From positions 118,227 through 182,226 of the forward strand of contig NZ_JPWH01000001.1 in NCBI RefSeq assembly GCF_003326755.1: a stretch of 64,000 nt of DNA, read 5' to 3'. Of this stretch, positions 35,083 to 43,943 are shown in pieces (position 1 is the first letter of the stretch; each line of letters starts with the position of its first letter). The notes beneath the pieces were generated by a model. It saw only the letters and a program-made list of their open reading frames with translations, was not told the origin of the DNA and did not search any database. The position numbers and the translations under genes are program-made. The stretch comes from Thalassospira profundimaris (GTDB lineage: Bacteria > Pseudomonadota > Alphaproteobacteria > Rhodospirillales > Thalassospiraceae).

Positions 35083-36027
35083 TCAGGACAGGCGCGTTTC
35101 AATGGCATCCCAAATCAGACCTTCGAGTTTGGAACCATCAAACCGGTTGATTTCCTGAAGACCGGTCGGTGAGGTCACGTTGATTTCGGTCAGATAATCG
35201 CCAATCACATCAATGCCGACAAAAATCAGATCACGCTTTTTAAGCTCCGGCCCGATGCGTTCACAAATTTCGTTTTCGCGATCGGTCAGCATCGATTTTT
35301 CGGCAACACCGCCAACGTGCATGTTGGACCGTGCCTCGCCATCCGCCGGTACACGGTTAATCGCCCCCACCGGTTTGCCATCGACCAGAATGATGCGCTT
35401 ATCCCCCTTGCGCACGGCCGGCACATAGGCCTGCACCATCAGCGGTTCGCGCGACTGGGCGGCAAACAGTTCAACAAGCGAGGCGATATTTTCATCATCG
35501 GGCTTGATATGAAACACGCCTGCGCCGCCATTGCCAAATAACGGCTTTATGATCAGGTCTTTGTGCTGCTTGCGAAAATCGCGGATCCGTTCAAGTGACC
35601 GGGTGATCATGGTGGGCGGCATCAGGTCGGGAAATTCGGTGACAAACAGCTTTTCCGGCGCATTGCGCACATAGCCGGGATGATTGACCACGAAGGTTTC
35701 CGGGTGGATCGCTTCAAGCAGGTGGGTTGCCGTGATATAGTTCATGTCAAAGGGCGGGTCCTGGCGCATCAGGATCACGTCGGTTTCACGGGCCAGATCA
35801 ATGATCTTTGCGTCGCCCAAATCATAATGATTGCCTGCTTCATTACGCAGGATCAGCGGGCGCACCTTTGCCTTTACGCGGCCCTGATCGTAAAACATGT
35901 CATCAGGATGATAGTGATAAAGCTGATAACCTCGTGCAAGTGCTTCAAGACCCATGACAAAGGTTGAATCACCCTTGATATTGATATGTTCCACCGGGTC
36001 CATCTGGATGGCGACAATACGGCTCAT
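35083..36027 (-). CDS. gshB: Glutathione synthetase
   Basis: This 314-residue ATP-grasp enzyme joins glycine to gamma-glutamylcysteine. It starts [23 protein letters not shown]-grasp features are [39 protein letters not shown], and the metal site region [20 protein letters not shown] chose the ATG at 36027, the usual start of GshB. An in-frame start at 36078 would add 17 residues without support. A strong terminator follows. Confidence 0.95.
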   Translation of the reverse strand: MSRIVAIQMDPVEHINIKGDSTFVMGLEALARGYQLYHYHPDDMFYDQGRVKAKVRPLILRNEAGNHYDLGDAKIIDLARETDVILMRQDPPFDMNYITATHLLEAIHPETFVVNHPGYVRNAPEKLFVTEFPDLMPPTMITRSLERIRDFRKQHKDLIIKPLFGNGGAGVFHIKPDDENIASLVELFAAQSREPLMVQAYVPAVRKGDKRIILVDGKPVGAINRVPADGEARSNMHVGGVAEKSMLTDRENEICERIGPELKKRDLIFVGIDVIGDYLTEINVTSPTGLQEINRFDGSKLEGLIWDAIETRLS

Positions 36028-36221
36028 CTTCCGGGTATCTCCTTGTCGCGGCGGCCAATTCAGGCAACTTTCCGCCAATTGTGATCATTTGCAGGCATTA
36101 CTTGACCGGGCTGGCCTTGAACGCCAAATGATGCGATATGATTACTGAAATAACTATCACCTGCCGCTGGCCTTTCGCAATTGCCATTGCATCAAGCGGT
36201 TCTGACAAACAGGCTACTTAA

Positions 36222-36932
36222 ATGGGTTTAAATTTGCGCTTCGCCACAACTGCCAAAAAAATTGCCTCTGCGGTTCGTCCGCTTGCGCTAACAGCCCTGT
36301 TGGCCGGGACCGCCATCACCGGTTTGCCTTTTGTCGGCACCGGCATGTTTGCACCGGCCAGTGCCCAGGCTGACGAAGCAATAAAACTGACAAGCGACCA
36401 GCAAAAAGACGTTTCCCGGATCGAGGATTACATGAACGGGATCACGACGCTAAAGGCCGACTTTGTCCAGATCTCGTCAGATGGCGGAGCCGCCAAAGGT
36501 GAAGTTTACATGCAGCGACCGGGCAAAATGCGCTTTGAATATGCGCCGCCCTCGCAAATTCTGCTGGTCGCGACCGGGCATGATTTCATCTATTACGACA
36601 AGGAAATCAACGCCCCGACCTATTTCAACATTGATGAAACCCCGGCAGGGCTGATTCTGGCCGACAAGGTTTCGTTAAGCCGTGATGTCGAGATTACCGA
36701 TTTCCGCCGCACAGCCGAAACCATTCGCATCACGCTGATTCGCAAATCCGACCCCGGTGCGGGCAATGTGACCCTGGTTTTCCAGGATAATCCTTTGCAA
36801 TTGCGCCAATGGGTTGTTGAAGATGCGACCGGGATTGAAACAACGGTAACGCTTTATAATGCCCAGGAAGGCATGAAACTGGACCCCGAGCTGTTTAAAT
36901 TCAAACGGATCTGGGTGGGCCGGGGTAACTAG
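36222..36932 (+). CDS. lolA: Outer-membrane lipoprotein carrier-like protein LolA
   Basis: The 236-residue protein has a long N-terminal signal (hydrophobic LALTALLAGTAITGLPFVG, cleavage probably after ASAQA near residue 51). The mature part is a LolA-type half-barrel: DVSRIEDYMNGITTLKADFV, YMQRPGKMRFEYAPPSQIL, and the late LRQWVVEDATGIETTVTLYN. LolA shuttles lipoproteins across the periplasm to the outer membrane. It is the only lol gene here. Confidence 0.9.
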   Translation: MGLNLRFATTAKKIASAVRPLALTALLAGTAITGLPFVGTGMFAPASAQADEAIKLTSDQQKDVSRIEDYMNGITTLKADFVQISSDGGAAKGEVYMQRPGKMRFEYAPPSQILLVATGHDFIYYDKEINAPTYFNIDETPAGLILADKVSLSRDVEITDFRRTAETIRITLIRKSDPGAGNVTLVFQDNPLQLRQWVVEDATGIETTVTLYNAQEGMKLDPELFKFKRIWVGRGN

Positions 36933-37441
36933 GCCCGGAATTTTCACACCAGGTCATAAGCCGTTTTTCGCATCGCCATGCGTTAAATTAATGGCCGCCA
37001 TGTCGGCACATATACTGGCATTCCGGCCAGTTCATTCCCATATGAGTCGATGTTACAAGGCTTCCCGAATTTCGGGAAGACCTCTGGTGAGGATCCGGTT
37101 TCCCCTGCCGGTCCTCGCGCTCCGCAAGATACGGAGCTCTGGCGTCCGGTTATCCCCCTGACCGGGCGTCTTTTTTGTCTGCAATAATCCTGATGCCGTG
37201 TGTTCCACCATCACGAATCATGAAACCCGGTGGCGGCAAAAACGATATAAAAATAACGATTATTTGCATCTTTTCGCCGTTATTGGCAAAAGAAGACGCG
37301 GGCTTCACCGGCTGTTAATTTTCATTGCCTATCACGGTAAGACGTCATGAAAATCACCTCCCGTGGATCTGTCCTTACAGATGGAAACGGGCGGATTTGG
37401 CAAATGACCAATTGCATAAACACAGGACCCAACCCGAAAAA
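36933..37441. other. Long intergenic region after lolA
   Basis: About 509 bases without a convincing gene. It contains the four-hairpin RNA candidate at 37058-37176. Left of it, 36940-37057 is moderately AT-rich and should hold a promoter for that RNA. Right of it, 37177-37441 is AT-rich and should hold the promoter of the CysZ-like gene. No -35/-10 pair was clear enough to report. Confidence 0.6.
37058..37176 (+). ncRNA. Candidate structured small RNA with intrinsic terminator
   Basis: Four consecutive hairpins fold in about 115 bases. Hairpin 1 (37061-37079) has CTTCCCG pairing CGGGAAG. Hairpin 2 (37089-37116) has GAGGA and CCGG pairing CCGG and TCCTC with one bulge, around loop TTTCCCCTG. 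Hairpin 3 (37119-37137) has GCTCCG pairing CGGAGC. Hairpin 4 (37141-37170) has a 10-bp stem with two G-U pairs around TATCCCCCTG and runs straight into TTTTTT. Two loops are C-rich and could pair with Shine-Dalgarno-like GGGG. It does not match any RNA family I can name. It could be a trans-acting small RNA or a leader of the downstream gene. Confidence 0.6.
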
Positions 37442-38122
37442 ATGATCAATGATTTCATGAAATCCCTGGCCCAGTTTTCCGATCCCCGGTTTCGCCGGGT
37501 GGTTCTGATCGGGGTGGGCGGTGCGATTGTCACCATTATCGCCCTGTGGGCGGCGATTGGCTTTACCCTGAATTCAATTGATTTTTTTACCAATGGCGGA
37601 TGGCTTGAAACCGCTGTTGACTGGCTTTTGGGGGTGGGCCTCGCGGTTCTGGTGTTGCTGTTATTTCCCTCTGTCACGGTTCTGATCAGCAGCCTGCTGT
37701 TGGACCAGATTGCCGAGGCAGTTGAAGAAAAACATTATCCTGATCTGCCACAACCGCGCGAACAACCGATTGTCGAGGCACTGATCAGCGGTCTCAAATT
37801 TGCGCTGACAGCATTGTTCCTCAATATTCTGATTTTGCCGCTGCTCATTACAGGCCCGTTTTATGTCATCGCCTTTTACGGCATGAATGGTTATCTGCTC
37901 TCGCGCGAGTATTTTGAGCTGGTTGCCGCCCGGCGCTATGATATTTCCACCATGACGGCCTTTCGCAAACGCCGCCAGATGAAACTTTGGATTGCCGGCA
38001 TTGGCCTGACTTTCCTTATGACGATTCCGATTGTCAATCTGATTGCACCCATCATTGCAACGGCCTTCATGGTGCATTACAGCATCCGTCTTGGTGCGTT
38101 CCAGCCCGGTGCCATCGCTTAA
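37442..38122 (+). CDS. EI24/CysZ-like membrane protein
   Basis: The 226-residue protein has four to five membrane segments: FRRVVLIGVGGAIVTIIALW, WLLGVGLAVLVLLLFPSVTV, ALFLNILILPLLITGPFYV and a C-terminal pair ending IVNLIAPIIATAFMVHYSI. The block LLLDQIAEAVEEKHYPDLP is typical of the EI24/CysZ-like (DUF540-type) family. CysZ moves sulfate, while many alphaproteobacterial members have no tested role. The ATG at 37442 is used; the open frame upstream is not supported. Confidence 0.78.
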   Translation: MINDFMKSLAQFSDPRFRRVVLIGVGGAIVTIIALWAAIGFTLNSIDFFTNGGWLETAVDWLLGVGLAVLVLLLFPSVTVLISSLLLDQIAEAVEEKHYPDLPQPREQPIVEALISGLKFALTALFLNILILPLLITGPFYVIAFYGMNGYLLSREYFELVAARRYDISTMTAFRKRRQMKLWIAGIGLTFLMTIPIVNLIAPIIATAFMVHYSIRLGAFQPGAIA

Positions 38123-38205
38123 GGGCGACAAAGCCCGTTTTAATGTCACACCCATCATGGCGCTGCCTCTCGCCATAAACTGCAAGACAAGGATTGGTCA
38201 ATCCC

Positions 38206-38922
38206 ATGTTCGGTAAGAAAAAAGCCAACAAAACAGTCGACAGCAGACCCGCTTCGTCCGATACATCTTTGGAACCGAAAGAAACCGGCGCAAAGAATGA
38301 TACGTCGATTGCCCGGCCTGAGGTAACATCAGCATCATCACCGGCAGAAAAACCGGAAAATACACCTGAAAAACGCAGCGAACCGCGCCTGTTTACCCAG
38401 ACGCGTACCAAGGATGAACCCGCAATGTCCAGCAAACCGCATTCTACCAATTTCCGCCCGGAAATCCCGAAACGTCCGTTGGAAATTCCGACCCGCGGCA
38501 GTGCTAACCGTCCCAGCAATCCGGTTTCCAACAATGATGGCAAAAAACTGACGGTCGGGCGCGACATCCGCCTGTCGGGTGAAATTGGCTCGTGCGACAT
38601 TCTGGTTGTTGAGGGCCATGTCGAAGCCCAGATCAATGATTGCCAGCGCATTGAAATTTGCGACGGCGGCACCTTTGTCGGCACGGTGACGGTGGATGAA
38701 GCCGAAATCAGCGGCACCTTTCAGGGCGAGTTGAATGCCCATCGCGTCTCCATTACGGGAACGGCAGACATCCAGGGCGCGATCAATTATGGCAGCCTGC
38801 AGGTTGCCAGCGGCGCGCGCATCAAGGGCAGCCTTGATTATGTTGAAGGCAACGATGACCCGGCCCATCGCCAGGCACCGTCTGCTGCCATCACCATTCC
38901 GCGTAAAAGTGACGATTCCTGA
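38206..38922 (+). CDS. Bactofilin-family cytoskeletal protein
   Basis: The 238-residue protein starts MFGKKKANKT. A low-complexity, charged N-terminal stretch of about 110 residues precedes the bactofilin beta-helix: LSGEIGSCDILVVEGHVEAQ, GTFVGTVTVDEAEISGTFQG and GASGARIKGSL-type turns near the end (VASGARIKGSLDYVE). Bactofilins polymerise into filaments and place wall enzymes or organelles. The long N-terminal part may be a linker or membrane-contact region. A lipoprotein gene starts 3 bases after its stop. Confidence 0.88.
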   Translation: MFGKKKANKTVDSRPASSDTSLEPKETGAKNDTSIARPEVTSASSPAEKPENTPEKRSEPRLFTQTRTKDEPAMSSKPHSTNFRPEIPKRPLEIPTRGSANRPSNPVSNNDGKKLTVGRDIRLSGEIGSCDILVVEGHVEAQINDCQRIEICDGGTFVGTVTVDEAEISGTFQGELNAHRVSITGTADIQGAINYGSLQVASGARIKGSLDYVEGNDDPAHRQAPSAAITIPRKSDDS

Positions 38923-38925
38923 TCC

Positions 38926-39537
38926 GTGGCTGCGTCAGTTCGTGTAAAAAACCTGCCTGGCATTTCCGGGAAGCTGCCTCTCAGTTCCCGGAAAAGGCTG
39001 TGTGCCGTTTTATCCGTTCTTGGTCTGTCCGTTTTGCTGGCAGCCTGTGCCGGTAATGCCGTTCCCCCCGGTGCGACAAACAATACTTACGGCAACCAAA
39101 CCCTGAACGGGGCATCCTATAGCGACGGAACAACACCCGGTCATCAAGACAAAGTCAAAGATGACACGGTGCAGAAAGCCAATAATCAGGCTGCCGCACT
39201 TGCAGCACGCAAGCCGCCTGTCAAACCGGCCAAACCGAAAAAAACCGCCGCCATCCCCTTTGTACGGATCCCAGCGGCATCGCTTGCCAATCTGGATGGC
39301 AAAGCAGTCGAGGCCAAACTGGGCAAGCCTGAGATGCAACGCGGGGAAGGATCGGCAAAGGTATGGCAATATCGTTCCGACCGATGTGCGCTGGATGTTT
39401 TCTTTTATCCGCAGGGCAACAGTAAAAAACCGGTTCTGGTGCATATGCTGGCCCGGTTGCGCAATGGCGACGGCAAAATAGACCTTCAGGAATGCCTGGA
39501 CGAGATTGTAAAATCCCGGAAACCGCACCAGGGGTGA
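38926..39537 (+). CDS. Putative lipoprotein next to bactofilin
   Basis: The protein of about 203 residues starts at GTG. It has a basic N terminus, the hydrophobic segment AVLSVLGLSVLLAACAG with a lipobox (LAAC) near residue 41, and a Pro/Lys/Ala-rich linker (KPPVKPAKPKKTAAIPF). A C-terminal globular part follows (LDGKAVEAKLGKPEMQRGEG ... RSDRCALDVFFYP ... DLQECLDEIV) with two cysteines that may form a disulfide, reminiscent of small SmpA/OmlA-like folds. Its tight spacing to bactofilin suggests a shared transcript and a cell-envelope job. Confidence 0.75.
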   Translation: MAASVRVKNLPGISGKLPLSSRKRLCAVLSVLGLSVLLAACAGNAVPPGATNNTYGNQTLNGASYSDGTTPGHQDKVKDDTVQKANNQAAALAARKPPVKPAKPKKTAAIPFVRIPAASLANLDGKAVEAKLGKPEMQRGEGSAKVWQYRSDRCALDVFFYPQGNSKKPVLVHMLARLRNGDGKIDLQECLDEIVKSRKPHQG

Positions 39538-39772
39538 AAATTGGGTCGGAAAATACATCCGCCAATGGTGAAAAAGCTGTGATTCCTTGGTCGAATCTTT
39601 ACCTTTCACGGCCACATTGGTCGGTAATGATTTAACCGGTTTATAATGTGATCAAAATGGCCCGGCAAAACCACCCCCGTGGTGCGGATGTCCATTTTAG
39701 TCGCAATGTACGCCTGCTGACCTCAGGCCAGCACCAAGATCCTGATAACCACAGATTAGTTACGCGGATACA

Positions 39773-40324
39773 ATGGAAAAAGCAGTACATCGTCTCGTCA
39801 AAAGCACCGTTATTGGCGCCATCGCCATGATGGTCTCCGTGACCAGCAGCAGTTCGGCCTTTGCGCAGAATTCCCCGGAATTGATCGACGTCTACAACAA
39901 GTGGGAAGCCTATACCTATACGGAAAAGGGCAAAAAAGTCTGTTATATGGGCAGCCAGCCAACGTCGGCCAAAGGCGACTATACCAAGCGTGGCAAAATT
40001 TACGTGATGGTCACGCATCGCCCCGCCCTGAAACTGTTTAACGAAGTCAGCTTCATCACCGGTTATACCTACAAGAAAAACAGCGAAGTTGACGTCCGTG
40101 TCGATTCGAATCGTTTTAAACTGTTCACCTATGATGATTCAGCCTGGGCCGTAAACAGTGAAGAAGACCGCAAGCTGGTCAAGGCGATGAAAGCCGGCAT
40201 GAAAATGACCGTCGTGGGCTATTCCTCGCGTGATACCAAAACGACGGACACCTATTCGCTTTCCGGTTTTACCGATGCCTATAACGCCATTTCAAAGGCT
40301 TGCAACGCAAAGACCGTCGATTAA
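39773..40324 (+). CDS. Invasion-associated locus B (IalB)-like periplasmic protein
   Basis: The 183-residue exported protein has a signal peptide (residues about 1-32, cleavage near SAFAQ) and an IalB-like domain: WEAYTYTEKGKKVCYMGSQP, MVTHRPALKLFNEVSFITGY and MKMTVVGYSSRDTKTTDTYS. IalB proteins are common in alphaproteobacteria; the Bartonella protein is linked to host-cell invasion, but environmental ones have no clear function. The N-terminal Cys and a C-terminal Cys (ISKACNAKTVD) may form a disulfide. Confidence 0.82.
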   Translation: MEKAVHRLVKSTVIGAIAMMVSVTSSSSAFAQNSPELIDVYNKWEAYTYTEKGKKVCYMGSQPTSAKGDYTKRGKIYVMVTHRPALKLFNEVSFITGYTYKKNSEVDVRVDSNRFKLFTYDDSAWAVNSEEDRKLVKAMKAGMKMTVVGYSSRDTKTTDTYSLSGFTDAYNAISKACNAKTVD

Positions 40325-40687
40325 TATCGAACAAGACGGCTTGCGAGGCCCGGAACGCTGATGATGGCACAGACCCGAAACGCTCCGGCCCTGTTTGGGC
40401 CTGATGGCTGCAATGTGAAATTTATCGTTTATAAATGATCGTCGCTCCGCTATATGCGGGGCGACTGCTTTTTAGAATTGGCGTTGATCATCTTGATTGC
40501 GTGTTTTTAAGCCATTCATAACATCGAATTTTCTGCCAAATATGCACTGGCATTTGCATTGGCAACGGCCATGCCCATATGAGGCAGCACGCAAATATGT
40601 TATGTCTGGCTGCCACGAATACCGCAGAAACCAGGCCAAAGCACCAAAGCACCACAGCATCCCTTGCAGGACAAGAGAGAGACCGGA
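40325..40687. other. Intergenic region between ialB and rlmN
   Basis: About 363 bases. It has the ialB terminator at 40441-40473. The remaining part is AT-rich and should hold the rlmN promoter. A short direct repeat, AAAGCACC twice near 40640, is visible. I see no gene or RNA I can support. Confidence 0.55.
40441..40473 (+). terminator. Intrinsic terminator after ialB
   Basis: GTCGCTCCGC TATAT GCGGGGCGAC is a 10-bp stem (one G-T pair) with a 5-base loop and a T-run at 40469-40473. Confidence 0.7.
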
Positions 40688-41998
40688 ATGACCGACAGCG
40701 ATGTCTTACACACCGCCACTAGCGATATGGCCCCGTCGCATCAGCATCCTGATGTCGCCACGGCCCGCACTGCGCCCGCAGCGGTTAAGACTGACGCCGG
40801 GGTTGCTGATGCGTCAAAACCCGGTCTGGCCGATTTTGTCGCCCGGGCCAAAGGCGGATTAACCGCCGATGGCCGCAAGGACCTGATTGGCATGACCCGC
40901 GAGGAACTGACCGAAGTTCTATCGGGTATGGGAGAAAGCAAGTTTCGCGTCAAACAGCTGTGGAACTGGATGTATAATCGCGGTGTCACCAGCATTGATG
41001 GCATGACCAATATTTCGGTCAAACTGCGCGAACGCTTAAGCCAGGATTACGTTATTGGGCGCCCGGTTCTGACCGCAGATCAGCTTAGCGAAGATGGCAC
41101 CCATAAATGGCTGATGCGCTTTGGTGACGGTAACGAGGCCGAGGCCGTTTACATCCCCGACCGCCACGAAGAACGCGGTGCGGTATGTGTTTCCTCCCAG
41201 GTGGGCTGCACGCTGACCTGCAAGTTCTGCCATACCGGTACCCAGCTTCTGGTGCGCAACCTGACACCGGGCGAAATCATCAGCCAGTTCATGGTGGCAC
41301 GCGACAGCTATGGCGAATGGCCGACCCCGGCCAATGGGGTACGTCGCCTGTCCAACATCGTCATGATGGGCATGGGCGAGCCGCTGTTTAACTATGAAAA
41401 TGTCCGCGATGCCCTGCGCATTGCGATGGACGGCGAAGGCATTTCGATTTCGCGCCGTCGTATCACGCTGTCCACCTCTGGTGTGGTGCCCGAAATTGTC
41501 CGCGCGGGCGAGGATCTGGGTGTTGGCCTGGCAATTTCACTGCATGCGCCGGAAGATGATCTGCGCAATGAAATCATGCCAATCAACAAGAAATACCCGC
41601 TTAAGGAACTGATGGATGCCTGCCGCCATTATCCCGGCATGTCCAATTCGCGCCCCATCACGATGGAATATGTGATGTTGAAGGGTGTCAATGACCAGCC
41701 GGAACATGCGCGGGCACTGGCAAAACTGGTGAAGGGCGTTCACTGCAAATTCAACCTGATTCCGTTTAATAAATGGCCGGGATCGGATTATGAATGCACG
41801 CCGACATCGGGCATCAAGAAATTTGCCAATACACTTAATGAATATGGTTATGAAGCGCCAATCCGCTGGCCGCGTGGCCGCGATATTCTGGCAGCCTGTG
41901 GTCAGCTAAAATCGGAAAGCCAGCGCCAGCGTAAATCACGCGCCTGTAAAGGCGATACAGCGCCAACTGCCAATAACGACACGGTTGCCGCACAGTAA
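40688..41998 (+). CDS. rlmN: Dual-specificity 23S rRNA/tRNA adenine-C2 methyltransferase RlmN
   Basis: This 436-residue radical-SAM enzyme methylates A2503 of 23S rRNA and A37 of some tRNAs. The radical-SAM motif is in [14 protein letters not shown], the SAM-binding GEP in [14 protein letters not shown], and the late active-site cysteine in [13 protein letters not shown]. The N-terminal extension of about 45 residues is Ala/Thr-rich and has no counterpart in E. coli RlmN. The ATG at 40688 has GAGAGACCGGA upstream; an in-frame ATG at 40664 is less likely. Confidence 0.94.
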   Translation: MTDSDVLHTATSDMAPSHQHPDVATARTAPAAVKTDAGVADASKPGLADFVARAKGGLTADGRKDLIGMTREELTEVLSGMGESKFRVKQLWNWMYNRGVTSIDGMTNISVKLRERLSQDYVIGRPVLTADQLSEDGTHKWLMRFGDGNEAEAVYIPDRHEERGAVCVSSQVGCTLTCKFCHTGTQLLVRNLTPGEIISQFMVARDSYGEWPTPANGVRRLSNIVMMGMGEPLFNYENVRDALRIAMDGEGISISRRRITLSTSGVVPEIVRAGEDLGVGLAISLHAPEDDLRNEIMPINKKYPLKELMDACRHYPGMSNSRPITMEYVMLKGVNDQPEHARALAKLVKGVHCKFNLIPFNKWPGSDYECTPTSGIKKFANTLNEYGYEAPIRWPRGRDILAACGQLKSESQRQRKSRACKGDTAPTANNDTVAAQ

Positions 41999-42030
41999 AA
42001 CGGCACTGATCGGAAAAAACCGCAAAATAA

Positions 42031-42066
42031 AACCCGGGCAGGAAATTGATCCTGGCCGGGTTTTTT
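42031..42066 (+). terminator. Intrinsic terminator after rlmN
   Basis: AACCCGGGCAGGA and TCCTGGCCGGGTT form a 13-bp stem with one internal mismatch and a 6-base loop, followed by TTTTTT. Confidence 0.85.
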
Positions 42067-42085
42067 ATGCCGCCCTCATATCAGA

Positions 42086-42460
42086 CTAACCCCAGCTTGC
42101 CTGCAATTTGCGGGGTCGTTCCGGTCCGGCAGGTTCATCTGGCCCTACCGGGTCCAGTTCCATATTCATCACCAGAATACCGCCAAGCCCGCCTTCGGCC
42201 AATTTGGTCAGCCGATTGCCTGCATTGTTTTGATCCAGGCTGGAAAGGTAATCATTTTTAGCGGCAATATTGACAAAATCAATGGTCAAGGCATGGGTAA
42301 ATCCCTGATGCAGGCCATCTTTTTCCAAATTGCGACCAACTGAAAATGCCAGCATACCGGGCGTTTCCAGGGCAATTTCCTTAAGGGCTGCAAAAACTTT
42401 GTCCCTTTCAGCCGGATCGGCATGATAGGGCACCTGCACCAAAACAATATGACGGATCAT
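42086..42460 (-). CDS. Dabb (stress-responsive alpha/beta barrel) domain protein
   Basis: The 124-residue protein starts MIRHIVLVQVPYHADPAERD. It has the Dabb-domain layout: ALKEIALETPGMLAFSVGRN, then GFTHALTIDFVNIAAKNDYL, and a C-terminal strand (GGILVMNMELDPVG). Dabb proteins are small ferredoxin-like dimers with mostly unknown function. The ATG at 42460 gives normal length; the open frame upstream overlaps mltA and is not supported. It converges on rlmN. Confidence 0.82.
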   Translation of the reverse strand: MIRHIVLVQVPYHADPAERDKVFAALKEIALETPGMLAFSVGRNLEKDGLHQGFTHALTIDFVNIAAKNDYLSSLDQNNAGNRLTKLAEGGLGGILVMNMELDPVGPDEPAGPERPRKLQASWG

Positions 42461-42512
42461 ATCAAAGGTTCGTACCTGACAACGGGAAAACAGAACCGGA
42501 TAGAATTTTATC

Positions 42513-43787
42513 TTAGCTGTTATCCTGCCGGTTTGTTGCCGGGTCATCAATGGAAATACTGCGTGGTAACAAAAGATACGTTTGCCCCTGGCGGTTCATA
42601 TGACCGGCATGCAACGCCGCCTTTTCTCCGGGGCCGAAAAAAATATCGCCGCGCACCGGACCGCGAATGGCCCCGCCGGTATCCTGGGCAATCATCAATT
42701 GATGAAAATTGCGATCCGCATTCATCGCATCCCGGGTTTCAAGCCAAATCGGAACCCCCATCGCATGAAAACGCCGGTCAACCGCCAGCGACCGTTCGGT
42801 TTCCAGTGGCACCCCCTGTGCCCCGATCGGACCGGCATCGGGATCGCCGGGTAATTGCCGGAAAAAGACATAGGATGCGTTCATATTCATCACGTCATCG
42901 GCCTGGTCGGGATTGTCATGCAGCCATTGACGAATGGTTTGAAGTGAAACGGTTTTGGGCGTCAACGCCCCGCGTTTAATCAGCTCGCGCCCAATGGCAA
43001 AATAGGCCTGACCATTGGTGGCCGCATAACCCACCTTTAAAATACTTCCATCATCCAAAACCACCCGGCCGGAGCCCTGGATTTGCAGGAAAAAGGCATC
43101 CACCGCATCATCAACCCAGACAAGTTCAAGATCACGGTTTGACAGGGCACCTGCCTCGATCTCGCTGCGGTTAAAATAGGGAACCACCTTCTTCCCCGTT
43201 AACCGGCCAACCGCCTTTTGCCCCTTCAGATCCTCGCGAAAATCCCCCAGATCAATATCGATCATGTCATCGGGCTTGAGATAAAGCGGGGTTTGATAGG
43301 CATCATGCCGGGTCAGGCTGCCTTGAAGTTCCGGTTCGTAATAGCCGGTAAAAAGCCCGACCGGATCATGGTTATTCCCGGCAAGATAAGGCGTAAAATA
43401 GGTTTGAAAATAGGTTCTAAGATCTTCGCTGCGAATGGTTTGGGCATCAATTTCCAGGGCCGTTTGGCAGGCTGGCCGCCAGTCTGCAACCGTGCCCATG
43501 CGCGGATCAGGACCAATATTTTTATCGTCAGCACGCTTTAACATGCGCTCACAGGAGCGTTGGAACGCAATCAGGGCCGGCTGCATATTGTCGCTTTGCC
43601 AGCCATCCAGATCGGTAAAACGGGCAGGGGACAGGGTTAAGTGATCCGGCTTTTCCGGCGGCGTAATATATTGGGAAATTTGCGGCCAGAAAAACCATGC
43701 CGCCCCCCCTGTTACCAGAAGGGCGATAAAGCCGACAAAAATACCACGGAGCAGGAAAGAAGATTTATGGGTCAAAAAAGCCGCCAT
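42513..43787 (-). CDS. mltA: Membrane-bound lytic murein transglycosylase A
   Basis: The 424-residue protein has one N-terminal membrane helix (LLRGIFVGFIALLVTGGAAW) instead of a lipobox. The MltA domain contains GLFTGYYEPELQGSLTRHDA, VVPYFNRSEIEAG and VWVDDAVDAFFLQIQGSGRV. The 3D domain holds the catalytic aspartate region in IAQDTGGAIRGPVRGDIFFG. It cleaves peptidoglycan glycan strands, making 1,6-anhydro-muropeptides. The start at 43787 (MAAFLTHKSS) is preferred. Confidence 0.92.
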   Translation of the reverse strand: MAAFLTHKSSFLLRGIFVGFIALLVTGGAAWFFWPQISQYITPPEKPDHLTLSPARFTDLDGWQSDNMQPALIAFQRSCERMLKRADDKNIGPDPRMGTVADWRPACQTALEIDAQTIRSEDLRTYFQTYFTPYLAGNNHDPVGLFTGYYEPELQGSLTRHDAYQTPLYLKPDDMIDIDLGDFREDLKGQKAVGRLTGKKVVPYFNRSEIEAGALSNRDLELVWVDDAVDAFFLQIQGSGRVVLDDGSILKVGYAATNGQAYFAIGRELIKRGALTPKTVSLQTIRQWLHDNPDQADDVMNMNASYVFFRQLPGDPDAGPIGAQGVPLETERSLAVDRRFHAMGVPIWLETRDAMNADRNFHQLMIAQDTGGAIRGPVRGDIFFGPGEKAALHAGHMNRQGQTYLLLPRSISIDDPATNRQDNS

Positions 43788-43870
43788 GTAACAGACCGGA
43801 ACCAAAACTTTATCGGCACAGTGTCACCAGAAACGGTTAAAAAACCAGAATCAGAGGCAGTAGATTTCAC

Positions 43871-43906
43871 AAAAAAGGCGGACCTGCACATGACAGACCC
43901 GCCTTT
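43871..43906 (-). terminator. Intrinsic terminator after the tim44 gene
   Basis: AAAGGCGG (43874-43881) and CCGCCTTT (43899-43906) form an 8-bp stem. On the minus strand, 38 bases after the tim44 stop, it runs into TTTTTT (43876-43871). Confidence 0.7.
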
Positions 43907-43943
43907 CAATCAAAATCAAACCTGCCAAACCCGGGAAAGGTAA

